The notes under the pieces are model-generated. The model was not told the origin of the DNA. It saw nothing but the letters and a program-made list of their open reading frames with translations, and ran no database searches. From assembly GCA_900315545.1 (NCBI GenBank), contig OMZM01000012.1, positions 1-46,154 on the forward strand: a stretch of 46,154 nucleotides of DNA, read 5' to 3'. Of the stretch, positions 1 to 6,038 are shown piece by piece; positions within the stretch are counted from its first letter, which is position 1, and every line of letters starts with the position of its first letter. The stretch is from an uncultured Prevotella sp. (GTDB lineage Bacteria > Bacteroidota > Bacteroidia > Bacteroidales > Bacteroidaceae). A program made the position numbers and the translations under genes.

Positions 1-130
1 TTTGGTATGTATTGCCTGATGAGTTTGTTTGTGTTTTCGATGTTCCCTTTCTGCCATGATGAATATGAATCAGTGAAGTAGATAGTGACTCCCAGTTTCC
101 GCGTTGTTATTACAACGTCAGAACACAAAT

Positions 131-202
131 GGTCGATTCATCTAATGGTTAGGATACAAGATTCTCAATCTTGGCATAGGGGGTCGATTCCCCTATCGAC
201 TA
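131..202 (+). tRNA. tRNA-Glu (anticodon CTC)
   Basis: The cloverleaf can be folded by hand. Acceptor arm GGTCGAT (131-137) pairs with ATCGACT (195-201), with a G-U first pair. The D-arm region contains TAATGGTTAGGA. The anticodon stem CAAGA/TCTTG encloses loop TTCTCAA, so the anticodon is CTC, which reads GAG. T-stem AGGGG/CCCCT closes a 7-base loop. Discriminator A202 follows and CCA is not encoded. The T-loop begins with G rather than T, which is a small oddity. Isotype assignment rests on the anticodon. Confidence 0.93.
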
Positions 203-206
203 CAAA

Positions 207-249
207 AACGCTCTGTAAGCAAGTAGCTTACAAAGCGTTTTCTTTTTTT
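207..249 (+). terminator. Intrinsic terminator after tRNA-Glu
   Basis: The stem is AACGCT-ct-GTAAGC, loop AAGTA, then GCTTAC-aa-AGCGTT, followed by a T-rich run (TTTTCTTTTTTT). It sits 5 bases past the tRNA 3' end and should stop tRNA transcription. It also faces the converging minus-strand gene remnant at 280. Confidence 0.85.
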
Positions 250-279
250 ACATATTACGAAAAAATTCCTTTTGAAAAA

Positions 280-765
280 TTACATCTTGTTCCTTAAAGC
301 TTTTATAATATTGTTTGTATTTAAGCATACCCCAACTTTATTCATGTGGTAGCCTGTGTCAAATGAACAGCTGTCATCAAAGGCATTTGAGGCTGGTTCA
401 ACAATAAAAGGATGGTGTATTTTATCGAGTGCTTTACTGATATTTTTATCATATGAGGCTTTAAATTGGGACATGCTACAAGGTGGCGGCATCATATATA
501 CCTTTGCACCTGCATGTTCATATTTATCAATTACTTGGCTTAGCCACATGATAAAACTTTCATTAATGCTTTTACCACCTGCTTTCTGGGGGATTTCGAT
601 ATGTTTTGATGGATATTTTAAATGTGACACTTCATCCCCGTATTCATTAAAACCACTCTTTGCATATTCGAATGTCATTCCTGACGGCTTCTTATCAAAA
701 CTTTTTGTGATAAGAAAATACGCAAGACGGGTTAGATTTGCTTTACACACATCTTTTATTCCTAA
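280..765 (-). pseudogene. 3' half of an SGNH/AlgX-like gene interrupted by the IS1595-family element
   Basis: This is an open frame of 161 codons with no convincing start of its own; the first usable initiator is a GTG at 750. It ends in a motif FDTGYHMNKVG that looks like the C-terminal D-x-x-H block of SGNH hydrolase-like proteins. The matching 5' half lies at 3262-3708 on the same strand. Deleting 766-3261 (IS plus one target copy) joins ...WENIF to LGIKDVCKANL exactly in frame and gives a 310-residue protein. The neighbour upstream is an AlgI-like MBOAT acyltransferase. Such SGNH partners usually act in the periplasm in acyl transfer to polysaccharides, so that role is inferred. As it stands, the fragment is probably not translated. 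Confidence 0.85.
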
Positions 766-773
766 AAAAATTT
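766..773. repeat. Left target-site duplication of the IS1595-family element
   Basis: The 8 bases AAAAATTT directly abut the left inverted repeat. They match AAAAATAT at 3262-3269 in 7 of 8 positions. An 8-bp duplication is the size known for IS1595-family transposition. The single mismatch implies some age. Confidence 0.75.
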
Positions 774-799
774 GGGAACTATATACCTGTTGTCCCCGA
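774..799 (+). repeat. Left terminal inverted repeat (IRL) of the IS
   Basis: These 26 bases start GGGAACTATATACCTG and end TTGTCCCCGA. They are the exact reverse complement of 3236-3261. The match stops right after CCCCGA on the inner side (TTATT here, AAGTA in the other copy), so the repeat length is well defined. Confidence 0.9.
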
Positions 800-807
800 T
801 TATTATT

Positions 808-1173
808 TTAGTTAATATTCACTAAAGCCTCATGAACAGCCTCTTGAATGAGTTTCATAAGGCTTTCTTTTGATTTATTTTCGTACATTGTATTGTATAG
901 GTGGTTACTTTTGAAATCCCAATTCACATCCAAGATATATACAACATACAAACCTTTCTCTTTGTCAAAATACACATTGAAAAACAACTCGCCAATACCT
1001 TCATCATACATATTGGTGTCAAAACCTATGCAGTTATCATAAATGATATAACTGCTCATATCTGCAAGGTTTCCCAACCTTTGAATAAACAACAAAAGAT
1101 TACCTATCCAAAAACCAACTTGTGTTACCCTTTCAGAAGTACCCCTCAAATCACGTGTATTCTCATTTAACAC
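808..1173 (-). CDS. IS passenger gene: hypothetical protein, possibly frameshifted near its N-terminus
   Basis: This is an unrecognised protein of about 121 residues, read from a GTG at 1173. It is mixed alpha/beta in character, with a central acidic and aromatic stretch (GELFFNVYFDKEKGLY) and a C-terminal helix. No known domain is identified. The reading frame continues upstream of GTG to a TAA, encoding RFVNEVERVLNENT without a start codon. That stretch resembles RIVKESVKRVLREST near the N-terminus of the other passenger at 1563. An ATG at 1217 in the adjacent frame begins MKCITPK and would reach this frame by a -1 shift near 1197. The original gene may therefore have started at 1217 and lost one base. 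It lies downstream of the small gene at 1248-1418 on the same strand and 8 bases inside IRL. Confidence 0.55.
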   Translation of the reverse strand: MLNENTRDLRGTSERVTQVGFWIGNLLLFIQRLGNLADMSSYIIYDNCIGFDTNMYDEGIGELFFNVYFDKEKGLYVVYILDVNWDFKSNHLYNTMYENKSKESLMKLIQEAVHEALVNIN

Positions 1174-1247
1174 CCTCTCAACTTCATTTACAAACCTTTA
1201 GGCGTAATACACTTCATATCTAATATTAATTACAATGGACTGTTGCA

Positions 1248-1418
1248 TTATCTATATTTGTTTATAACTTCTAATAATTCTTGGGTGTTTATAGCACCTT
1301 GTGAACGAAGATATTCCTCCACGTTACTCATTACAATCGGTTTAATACCGTTTGGCAGCATTCCCTCTCTCAAGAAATACTCCACGTTTTCGTCAATAAC
1401 TTGTTTTTCCTTTTTCAT
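1248..1418 (-). CDS. IS passenger gene: small hypothetical protein (56 aa)
   Basis: The protein runs from MKKEKQVIDENVEYF to ELLEVINKYR and no family is recognised. The ATG at 1418 was preferred over in-frame upstream starts because AGGA lies about 14 bases upstream, and because a Bacteroidota-like -7 box (TATATTTG, complement of 1459-1466) would place the transcript start too close to the ATG at 1451. It is short, charged and mostly helical in composition, with a Leu/Ile-rich C-terminus. It is followed by the 121-residue passenger on the same strand. Whether the pair acts together (for example as a toxin-antitoxin pair) cannot be told from sequence. Confidence 0.5.
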   Translation of the reverse strand: MKKEKQVIDENVEYFLREGMLPNGIKPIVMSNVEEYLRSQGAINTQELLEVINKYR

Positions 1419-1458
1419 ATGCTTGTTGCTTGTTCCTAATATAATTATCATTTCAACG

Positions 1459-1466
1459 CAAATATA
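1459..1466 (-). promoter_or_regulatory. Candidate -7 box (TATATTTG) for leftward passenger genes
   Basis: On the minus strand TATATTTG fits the Bacteroidota TAnnTTTG consensus exactly. It lies about 40 bases upstream of the chosen ATG at 1418. No good TTTG -33 box was found at 19-base spacing, so this is only a candidate. Confidence 0.4.
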
Positions 1467-1562
1467 ATGCAAATATCTCAAATAACCAATATCCCAACAA
1501 GTTTTTTCTCTCTTGTCGTGATATTTATATTGTAAAGAATAAACTAATAATCAGAAAGTAAT

Positions 1563-1958
1563 ATGAAACAAATAATTAAACTTAGAGAATCTGACCTACA
1601 TAGAATTGTGAAGGAGTCAGTAAAAAGAGTGCTGAGAGAAAGCACATACCCAAGAATACGTATTAATGAATCTTTTGAAGATGGTCTTGATACAATTGAA
1701 TGGCTTTCACAATATGTCAATGATGGTGATGTGTTTACCGCCGGTAGAACTGAAGATGGCACAGTACTTAAAGTAAAATTTGACTATATTGAAATGGCAC
1801 TTCAAGATGGAGATGTAGATGAGATATCAATAGAGTTTAGCAACGGCTATATTGAAGATAATCCGATTGGTTTTATAAAGAAAATACGTCATTTTATGAG
1901 TAATGGTAATAATTTCGAAAGTGCTCTTCGTAAATGTATATATGCAGACAGCAGATAA
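1563..1958 (+). CDS. IS passenger gene: acidic hypothetical protein with an ESDLHRIVKESVKRVL N-terminal motif
   Basis: This 131-residue protein begins MKQIIKLRESDLHRIVKESV. Residues 1-30 form a basic amphipathic segment. From about residue 38 the protein turns acidic (SFEDGLDTIEWL, LQDGDVDEISIEF). No enzyme domain is recognised. From memory, similar short N-terminal segments occur on otherwise unrelated small proteins of gut Bacteroidales and their phages; this is a recollection, not a search result. It is transcribed towards the transposase gene and separated from it by a hairpin terminator (2073-2099). The ATG at 1563 follows an A-rich leader (AATCAGAAAGTAAT). Confidence 0.65.
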   Translation: MKQIIKLRESDLHRIVKESVKRVLRESTYPRIRINESFEDGLDTIEWLSQYVNDGDVFTAGRTEDGTVLKVKFDYIEMALQDGDVDEISIEFSNGYIEDNPIGFIKKIRHFMSNGNNFESALRKCIYADSR

Positions 1959-2072
1959 AAAGGTACATAGATGAAAATGTCACATATCATTGTGGCAGAA
2001 CTTAAGATGATTACTATTAAGACGCAATCAGACCATTTACGAACAAGTCAAATGGACTTCTCGAACATATGG

Positions 2073-2099
2073 GCGAATCTTTCTGATTCGCTCTTTTTA
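2073..2099 (+). terminator. Terminator between passenger gene and transposase (convergent)
   Basis: Stem GCGAATC (2073-2079), loop TTTCT, stem GATTCGC (2085-2091), then CTTTTT. The U-run follows on the plus strand, so it terminates the 1563-1958 transcript. It touches the transposase stop codon at 2097. Confidence 0.75.
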
Positions 2100-3101
2100 T
2101 GCACAGTGGGTGCTCTTCCAAAGGTTATAGTACATCAAACGGTACTCACGAAAATGTTCAATGCTGACAATACTTGAAAGACTAAGAACGTCGGTGTAGT
2201 CAAAGGACTTTGCAGCCTTCCTGAACATGTCCTCAAAACGCTGTGAGGCGTTCCACTTGCGGGTGTTCCAACGGTACACCTGCTCGTCTATGTAACGCTG
2301 TACATAGTCCTTGCTCACACAATGGTAAGTGCTGAAGATAACACGCTTAAAGTGTGCCCAAAAGCCCTCAATTCCGTTGGTGTGGATGTCATTGGCACGG
2401 ACGTATTCCCTTTGGGAATGATTAACGAACAAGTGCTCATAGCCGTTCTCAGACAACTTGTGATAGATGTTTGCCTCGTCAGTGTAGGTGGTTGCACCGT
2501 TCTCAACGAACTGTGACACGATTGGCATAAGGGTTGCGCCCTGTGTATTGTCCACCTTCATAGCGACAATGTTTCCATTACGCTGTATCATACCGAAGAT
2601 AGGTGTCTTTGTCTTGGTAGAACGACCCTGTGTTCCCTCAGTCTTCTTGCTTTCGTGCTTGTTTGCCTCACGACCACCAAGGTACATCTCGTCCATCTCC
2701 ACCTCACCTTTGAGGGAAACGGAATCGTTCTGACCATAAAGGCTGCGAATCTTATGCAGAATGAACCAAGCGGTCTTCTGACATACCTCACAGTCACGCA
2801 TAATCTGCAATGAGGAAACACCCTTCTTGTGGGAAGAGATAAGATACATGGCAATGAACCACTTCTGAAGTGGTAACTTGGTGTTCTGAAAGATTGTACC
2901 TGTGGTACAAGAGAAGTTATGCTTGCAGTGGTTGCAGCGATAACGTCCGTCAGCACGTCTCACACAATGGTGTTTGCCACAATGGGGGCAAACCACATCA
3001 TCACCCCAACGAACCTCCGCAAGTGTCTGCTTGCAAGTGTCCTCGTTGTTGAAGTGGTTGATGACTGCGATAACCGATTTGAACTGTGTGAAATCTATCA
3101 T
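2097..3101 (-). CDS. IS1595-family transposase (ISXO2-like, DDE fold)
   Basis: This 334-residue transposase mobilises the surrounding element. A zinc-ribbon is seen at about residues 38-62 (CPHC...CNHC). It is followed by a helix-turn-helix region (SSLQIMRDCEVCQKTAWFIL) and the ISXO2-like catalytic domain. That domain has an acidic residue in GEVEMDEMYLGG (about 131-142), a second in TYTDEANIYHKL, and the C-terminal HTNGIEGFWAHFKR block. Length fits the family (about 300-340). The frame is intact, so the element may still be active. The start codon lies next to one arm of a 12-bp inverted repeat (3109-3120), which may allow autoregulation. It is transcribed in the same direction as the disrupted host gene. 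Confidence 0.95.
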   Translation of the reverse strand: MIDFTQFKSVIAVINHFNNEDTCKQTLAEVRWGDDVVCPHCGKHHCVRRADGRYRCNHCKHNFSCTTGTIFQNTKLPLQKWFIAMYLISSHKKGVSSLQIMRDCEVCQKTAWFILHKIRSLYGQNDSVSLKGEVEMDEMYLGGREANKHESKKTEGTQGRSTKTKTPIFGMIQRNGNIVAMKVDNTQGATLMPIVSQFVENGATTYTDEANIYHKLSENGYEHLFVNHSQREYVRANDIHTNGIEGFWAHFKRVIFSTYHCVSKDYVQRYIDEQVYRWNTRKWNASQRFEDMFRKAAKSFDYTDVLSLSSIVSIEHFREYRLMYYNLWKSTHCA

Positions 3102-3108
3102 AATTTTT

Positions 3109-3180
3109 CCCGTTTTACTGTGTTATTATTCCTTTGTCATAAAGGTATTGCAAAGGTACGTAATTTTCCAGTAAAACGGG
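3109..3180 (-). promoter_or_regulatory. Transposase upstream region with 12-bp inverted repeat and -7 box
   Basis: CCCGTTTTACTG (3109-3120) is exactly repeated in inverse as CAGTAAAACGGG (3169-3180), and partial similarity extends further outward. On the minus strand TACCTTTG (complement of 3151-3158) fits the TAnnTTTG -7 box. The two arms therefore bracket the likely promoter and reach the transposase start. This could be a dimeric operator, or an RNA hairpin masking the ribosome site. Confidence 0.55.
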
Positions 3181-3199
3181 AAATTATTAAGTTAAGGAT

Positions 3200-3228
3200 G
3201 TCTAGACAAATGCTAAAGTTTGCTAGAC
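3200..3228. repeat. Subterminal imperfect palindrome of the IS right end
   Basis: GTCTAG-a-CAAA (3200-3210) and TTTG-CTAGAC (3219-3228) form an imperfect dyad around TGCTAAAG. It lies only 7 bases inside the right inverted repeat, as a subterminal transposase-binding or hairpin site might. No counterpart was seen at the left end. Confidence 0.5.
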
Positions 3229-3235
3229 GCTACTT

Positions 3236-3261
3236 TCGGGGACAACAGGTATATAGTTCCC
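3236..3261 (-). repeat. Right terminal inverted repeat (IRR) of the IS
   Basis: Exact 26-base reverse complement of 774-799. Its outermost GGG directly follows the Phe codon of the interrupted host gene. The host frame reads on through the repeat (GNYIPVVPE) to a stop at 3223. Confidence 0.9.
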
Positions 3262-3269
3262 AAAAATAT
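3262..3269. repeat. Right target-site duplication of the IS1595-family element
   Basis: AAAAATAT abuts IRR and matches the left copy (766-773) in 7 of 8 bases. On the minus strand it encodes the end of ...ENIF in the host gene. Confidence 0.75.
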
Positions 3270-3708
3270 TTTCCCACTGATATATATTTAAGTTATGAGT
3301 TTTTCTCCAACCTGTTGATATCATAAATGGCAGAAAAGCCTCTGGTCCTCCATTTCCGCCACTGAAATAGTTTTCATATTCCATTTGTATAGCAACTATA
3401 TCGCCTTTTTTAATATACTCAAGGCAGTCTTCTAAGGGATACCTGATACCCAGACCTGCATGTAACCCAAAATTAACAACGTTTATGTTTAGTGAGTCTT
3501 TTATCCTTTTCGAATCCGTTCCGAAAGCAACACCACTCCCACCTATAATGATTACTCTTGGTTGAGCAACACTTTCCAGCAAATGGATCTTACAACGATA
3601 TTCACTAAAATATGAATTATTATCTTTGGGCATCGCAAATATTAAAATCATGACAACTACAATAAACAACACGATTAGCGATAATGCTTTTATTATAAAT
3701 TTGTTCAT
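3262..3708 (-). pseudogene. 5' half of an SGNH/AlgX-like gene interrupted by the IS1595-family element
   Basis: 149 host codons precede the IS. A single N-terminal membrane segment or signal anchor (ALSLIVLFIVVVMILIFAMP, residues 8-27) is followed by VIIIGGSGVAFGTDSKRI, which has the small-residue block I layout of SGNH hydrolases with a candidate nucleophile Ser in GGSG. Translation would run 12 codons into the IS and stop at 3223, giving a truncated 161-residue protein without the C-terminal D/H block. The ATG at 3708 is 5 bases after the MBOAT stop, so the two formed one operon. Pairing of an MBOAT protein with a membrane-anchored SGNH protein is typical of O-acetylation systems of the AlgI/AlgJ/AlgX type. 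Substrate here is unknown. Confidence 0.85.
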
Positions 3709-3713
3709 ATTTA

Positions 3714-5180
3714 TTAAAATTGGAAATAGATAAATTCTGACTGTGAATCTGAAGAAATAATTATAAGTATCATCAAGACAATATATAAAATATATCTGAA
3801 TACAATATATCGAGTGACAATTGTTTTCCCAGAAAATTGAAATGCGTGCTGCTTCCCTCTTTTAACCCACTCTACTATTATCATAATTACTATACTTGGT
3901 ATAATCCGTGTGAAATTTAGTCCCTTAAGTGATATTATGCATCCAGACACATCAAACAACGATGCACTAAATATAGATGAAAGAAAACTTAACGCTTCTG
4001 TCATTGATTGCGAACGAAATATTATCCAACCAACTACTACAAGGGAGAATGTCAATAGCATCTGGGAGAATTCACGAAAATTTGGCAATATTCTTCCATA
4101 TGCCACAACATTATTATATTTACTATTTATTCCCAAAAAATTGTAAACGACAAGTAATGTTCCATGATACAGCCCCCAACAGACGAACGTCCAGTTTGCG
4201 CCATGCCACAAGCCACTGATAATCCAGACTATGTAAATATTCCTAATAAGTGTCAATTTACTGCATCGATTACCTCCCAATGGAATATAAATATAATCTC
4301 GAAACCATGTTGTCAATGACATATGCCAACGTCGCCAAAATTCCGGGATACTGCGAGAAAAGTATGGATTGTCAAAATTACGCATTAAATTGAAGCCAAA
4401 TAGGCGGGCACATCCTATTGCAATATCAGAATAGCCTGAAAAATCGCAATATATCTGTATTGTAAATAACACCGCCCCAACCAACAATGTCAATCCTGAT
4501 TCATTTGTATATGTTGCCCATATATGATTGACCGCAATTGCACAATTATCCGCAACCACCACTTTTTTAAAGAATCCCCACAACATCTGCCTACAACCAT
4601 CTACTGCCTTTCCATAGTCAAATTGACGGTTACGCTGAAATTGAGGAAGAAGGTTGGTTGCCCTTTCTATGGGTCCTGCAACCAACTGAGGGAAAAAACT
4701 TATATAGGCAAAGAACTCAATAATGTCGTGCGTCGCTGGTAATTTCTTCTGATATACGTCAATAGTGTAACTAAGAGCCTGAAACGTATAAAAACTGATG
4801 CCAACGGGAAGGATGATCTGCATCGTTACCCAATCCAATTTCCATCCGATAGCACTGAGTAATACATCCAGACTCTCCACAAAGAAATTGTAATATTTGA
4901 ACACTCCTAATATTCCAAGATTCAAGGCGATATTTAATCCACTAATAACTTGCTGCCACCGACGACGCCCATCATAATGTTCTGTAAGTAATCCGCTACC
5001 ATAGCTACATAACGAGGTAAACGCTATTAGAAACAAAAAACGCCAATCCCACCAGCCATAAAACACGTAGCTCGCTACAACAACTAACAGATTTTGCCAA
5101 CGGAGACTACGGAAAACAAACCAATAGAGCAAGAACACTATCGGCAAGAACAACAAAAACTCAAAAGAATTAAAAAGCAT
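3714..5180 (-). CDS. MBOAT family O-acyltransferase (AlgI-like)
   Basis: This polytopic membrane protein of 488 residues probably passes acyl groups across the inner membrane for O-acylation of an exopolysaccharide or other envelope polymer. The AlgI-type motif FWRRWHMSLTTWFRDYIYIP is at residues 281-300. The invariant active-site His is H326 in SGLWHGANW. About ten hydrophobic segments are visible. I start at MLFNSFEFLLFLP (5180), the usual N-terminus for the family. An in-frame ATG 33 bases upstream would add 11 charged residues unlike homologues. The partner SGNH gene starts 5 bases downstream but is IS-disrupted, so the pathway may be inactive. The locus is more AT-rich than the neighbouring nqr genes, which hints at an accessory origin. 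A structured leader lies upstream (5262-5597). Confidence 0.92.
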   Translation of the reverse strand: MLFNSFEFLLFLPIVFLLYWFVFRSLRWQNLLVVVASYVFYGWWDWRFLFLIAFTSLCSYGSGLLTEHYDGRRRWQQVISGLNIALNLGILGVFKYYNFFVESLDVLLSAIGWKLDWVTMQIILPVGISFYTFQALSYTIDVYQKKLPATHDIIEFFAYISFFPQLVAGPIERATNLLPQFQRNRQFDYGKAVDGCRQMLWGFFKKVVVADNCAIAVNHIWATYTNESGLTLLVGAVLFTIQIYCDFSGYSDIAIGCARLFGFNLMRNFDNPYFSRSIPEFWRRWHMSLTTWFRDYIYIPLGGNRCSKLTLIRNIYIVWIISGLWHGANWTFVCWGLYHGTLLVVYNFLGINSKYNNVVAYGRILPNFREFSQMLLTFSLVVVGWIIFRSQSMTEALSFLSSIFSASLFDVSGCIISLKGLNFTRIIPSIVIMIIVEWVKRGKQHAFQFSGKTIVTRYIVFRYILYIVLMILIIISSDSQSEFIYFQF

Positions 5181-5261
5181 ACAAACTTTTCCGTCTTTTT
5201 TCTTTGCGCCCAATGAATACCCAGAACGGACGAAATAAACAAATCAAATCAAAACTACAAA

Positions 5262-5499
5262 AGAAAAGCGGGGTATCTGGCTTCTGCCTGTTCGCCGTTT
5301 GAGGCCTACCACAGCCCTAGAATGTGAACGAGACAGAGTGATACCCACGCCGTTGGTATATATAGTACACCCCTAAAGGTGTGCGTGATGGCATGGTTAG
5401 CCATCGGCACACCAAATGGGAGAGGTATATACCTACCCGCAGCACCAACCTCTGCTATGTTATTGACATTCTATTTTGATTGTGGTAGTTTCAAAACGG
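5262..5499 (-). ncRNA. Structured leader or small RNA upstream of the MBOAT gene (second module)
   Basis: Several pairings are visible on the minus strand. A long hairpin pairs GGTGTGC and GATGGC with GCCATC and GCACACC (5378-5413). Stem TATATACC/GGTATATA pairs 5426-5433 with 5355-5362. A flanking stem pairs CAGAG (5450-5454 region) with CTCTG (5334-5338). A last stem pairs GCGTGGGTATC (5340-5350) with GATACCCCGC (5268-5277) and is followed by TTTTCTTTT, as in a terminator. The last stem overlaps the bulge of the CAGAG/CTCTG stem, so the pairings form a pseudoknot or exclude each other. The 3' end lies about 80 bases before the MBOAT ATG. I recognise no named family; an attenuator, riboswitch or free ncRNA (even 6S-like) are all possible. 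Confidence 0.5.
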
Positions 5500-5597
5500 C
5501 CAAAAAACAAAGCGTCAGCGACGCATTCCAAAATGTAGTGCTCCCTCCCTTTTACCGCTCCAACCTATTCTTACAAGGTGGCTCGGCGTGAGTTAGC
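5500..5597 (-). ncRNA. Predicted ~98-nt small transcript or leader, first module
   Basis: The transcript would start just downstream of the TAACTTTG -7 box and end in the hairpin GCGTC-gct-GACGC followed by TTTGTTTTTT (minus strand, 5524 to 5500). Inside are a hairpin ACCT...AGGT and a G-rich stretch (GGTTGGAGCGG, then GGGAGGG) that could form a two-tier G-quadruplex. There is no plausible ORF. The family is not recognised. It may be the first half of a tandem leader continuing into the second module. Confidence 0.45.
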
Positions 5598-5602
5598 GGG
5601 TG

Positions 5603-5610
5603 CAAAGTTA
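5603..5610 (-). promoter_or_regulatory. -7 box (TAACTTTG) for the MBOAT leader/ncRNA
   Basis: TAACTTTG on the minus strand matches the Bacteroidota consensus TAnnTTTG exactly. The -33 position is not a clear TTTG. Transcription would start near 5597, about 420 bases before the MBOAT start codon. Confidence 0.55.
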
Positions 5611-5692
5611 ATAAAAATCTTAGAAAGATTATAATAATGTAATTATATTGTTTCTAATTAATATAATAGTGTTGGCTTCGGATACAAGCAGA

Positions 5693-5724
5693 AGTCCCGA
5701 ACATTCAAGCGAATGTTCGGGACT
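5693..5724 (-). terminator. Terminator hairpin after rpmA
   Basis: A perfect 14-bp stem, AGTCCCGAACATTC against GAATGTTCGGGACT, has a 4-base loop and lies 29 bases past the rpmA stop. The minus-strand tail is only moderately T-rich; the plus-strand tail (CTGTGTTTGTTT) is more so. It probably ends rplU-rpmA transcription and may work both ways. Confidence 0.7.
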
Positions 5725-5752
5725 CTGTGTTTGTTTGGAATAGAATTTTTAT

Positions 5753-6022
5753 TTATGCTTCTGCCTCAACTTCTGGTATTATTGAGACAATGCTCTTATT
5801 GTGTCGTCCTTTGCGGAAGTTTACAATACCATCTGTCAGAGCGTATAACGTATCGTCTTTGCCAATACCTACGTTCCTGCCAGGATTGTGCTTTGTACCA
5901 CGTTGACGAACAATAATGTTTCCTGCGATGGCACGCTGTCCACCCCAGATTTTAACACCAAGTCTTTGTGAAGCTGATTCGCGTCCGTTCTTAGAACTAC
6001 CTACACCTTTTTTATGTGCCAT
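5753..6022 (-). CDS. rpmA: 50S ribosomal protein L27
   Basis: L27 (89 residues) lies at the peptidyl-transferase side of the 50S subunit. The N-terminus [24 protein letters not shown] is the family signature. The body has [29 protein letters not shown]. The N-terminus begins directly at Ala-His-Lys with no cleavable extension of the Firmicutes type. It is the second gene of the rplU-rpmA operon, 16 bases after rplU, and ends before a strong hairpin at 5693-5724. Length and motif leave no real alternative. Confidence 0.98.
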   Translation of the reverse strand: MAHKKGVGSSKNGRESASQRLGVKIWGGQRAIAGNIIVRQRGTKHNPGRNVGIGKDDTLYALTDGIVNFRKGRHNKSIVSIIPEVEAEA

Positions 6023-6038
6023 AATTGTTCCTCCTTTT

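Larger units (their letters stand above)
774..3261 (-). mobile_element. IS1595-family insertion element with passenger genes
   Basis: The element is 2,488 bp. It is bounded by 26-bp perfect inverted repeats beginning GGGAACTATATACC and flanked by an 8-bp direct repeat (7/8 identical). It carries an IS1595-type transposase (2097-3101) at the right end, and three small non-transposition genes (808-1217 leftward, 1248-1418 leftward, 1563-1958 rightward) at the left. IS1595-family members are known to carry passenger genes sometimes. It has split an SGNH-type gene in the same orientation as the transposase. The ends were defined from the repeats and from exact restoration of the host reading frame. 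The family call rests on the transposase; the subgroup cannot be given by eye. Confidence 0.87.

Noticed and set aside
1-84. 3' end of a gene entering the window from the left
   Set aside because: Two plus frames are open from base 1 (to stops at about 59 and 81), but both are too short to tell from chance, so no gene is called. I see nothing else before the tRNA.
131-202. tRNA-Glu as an integration site for a larger island at the left end
   Set aside because: No integrase gene and no partial tRNA 3'-end duplication were seen in the window.
356-811. Plus-strand open frame of 151 codons overlapping the SGNH remnant
   Set aside because: It runs antisense to the 3' half of the interrupted gene, across the IS boundary, and shows no domain. 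It is a shadow of the minus-strand frame.
774-3261. Invertible DNA segment (phase-variable inversion) bounded by the 26-bp inverted repeats
   Set aside because: The transposase type, the 8-bp flanking duplication and exact restoration of the host frame on deletion fit an insertion. No site-specific invertase is present, and inverting the segment would not rejoin the gene.
5379-5591. Plus-strand open frame of 70 codons upstream of the MBOAT gene
   Set aside because: It covers the structured minus-strand region and its composition is explained by the paired stems. No homologue is recognised.
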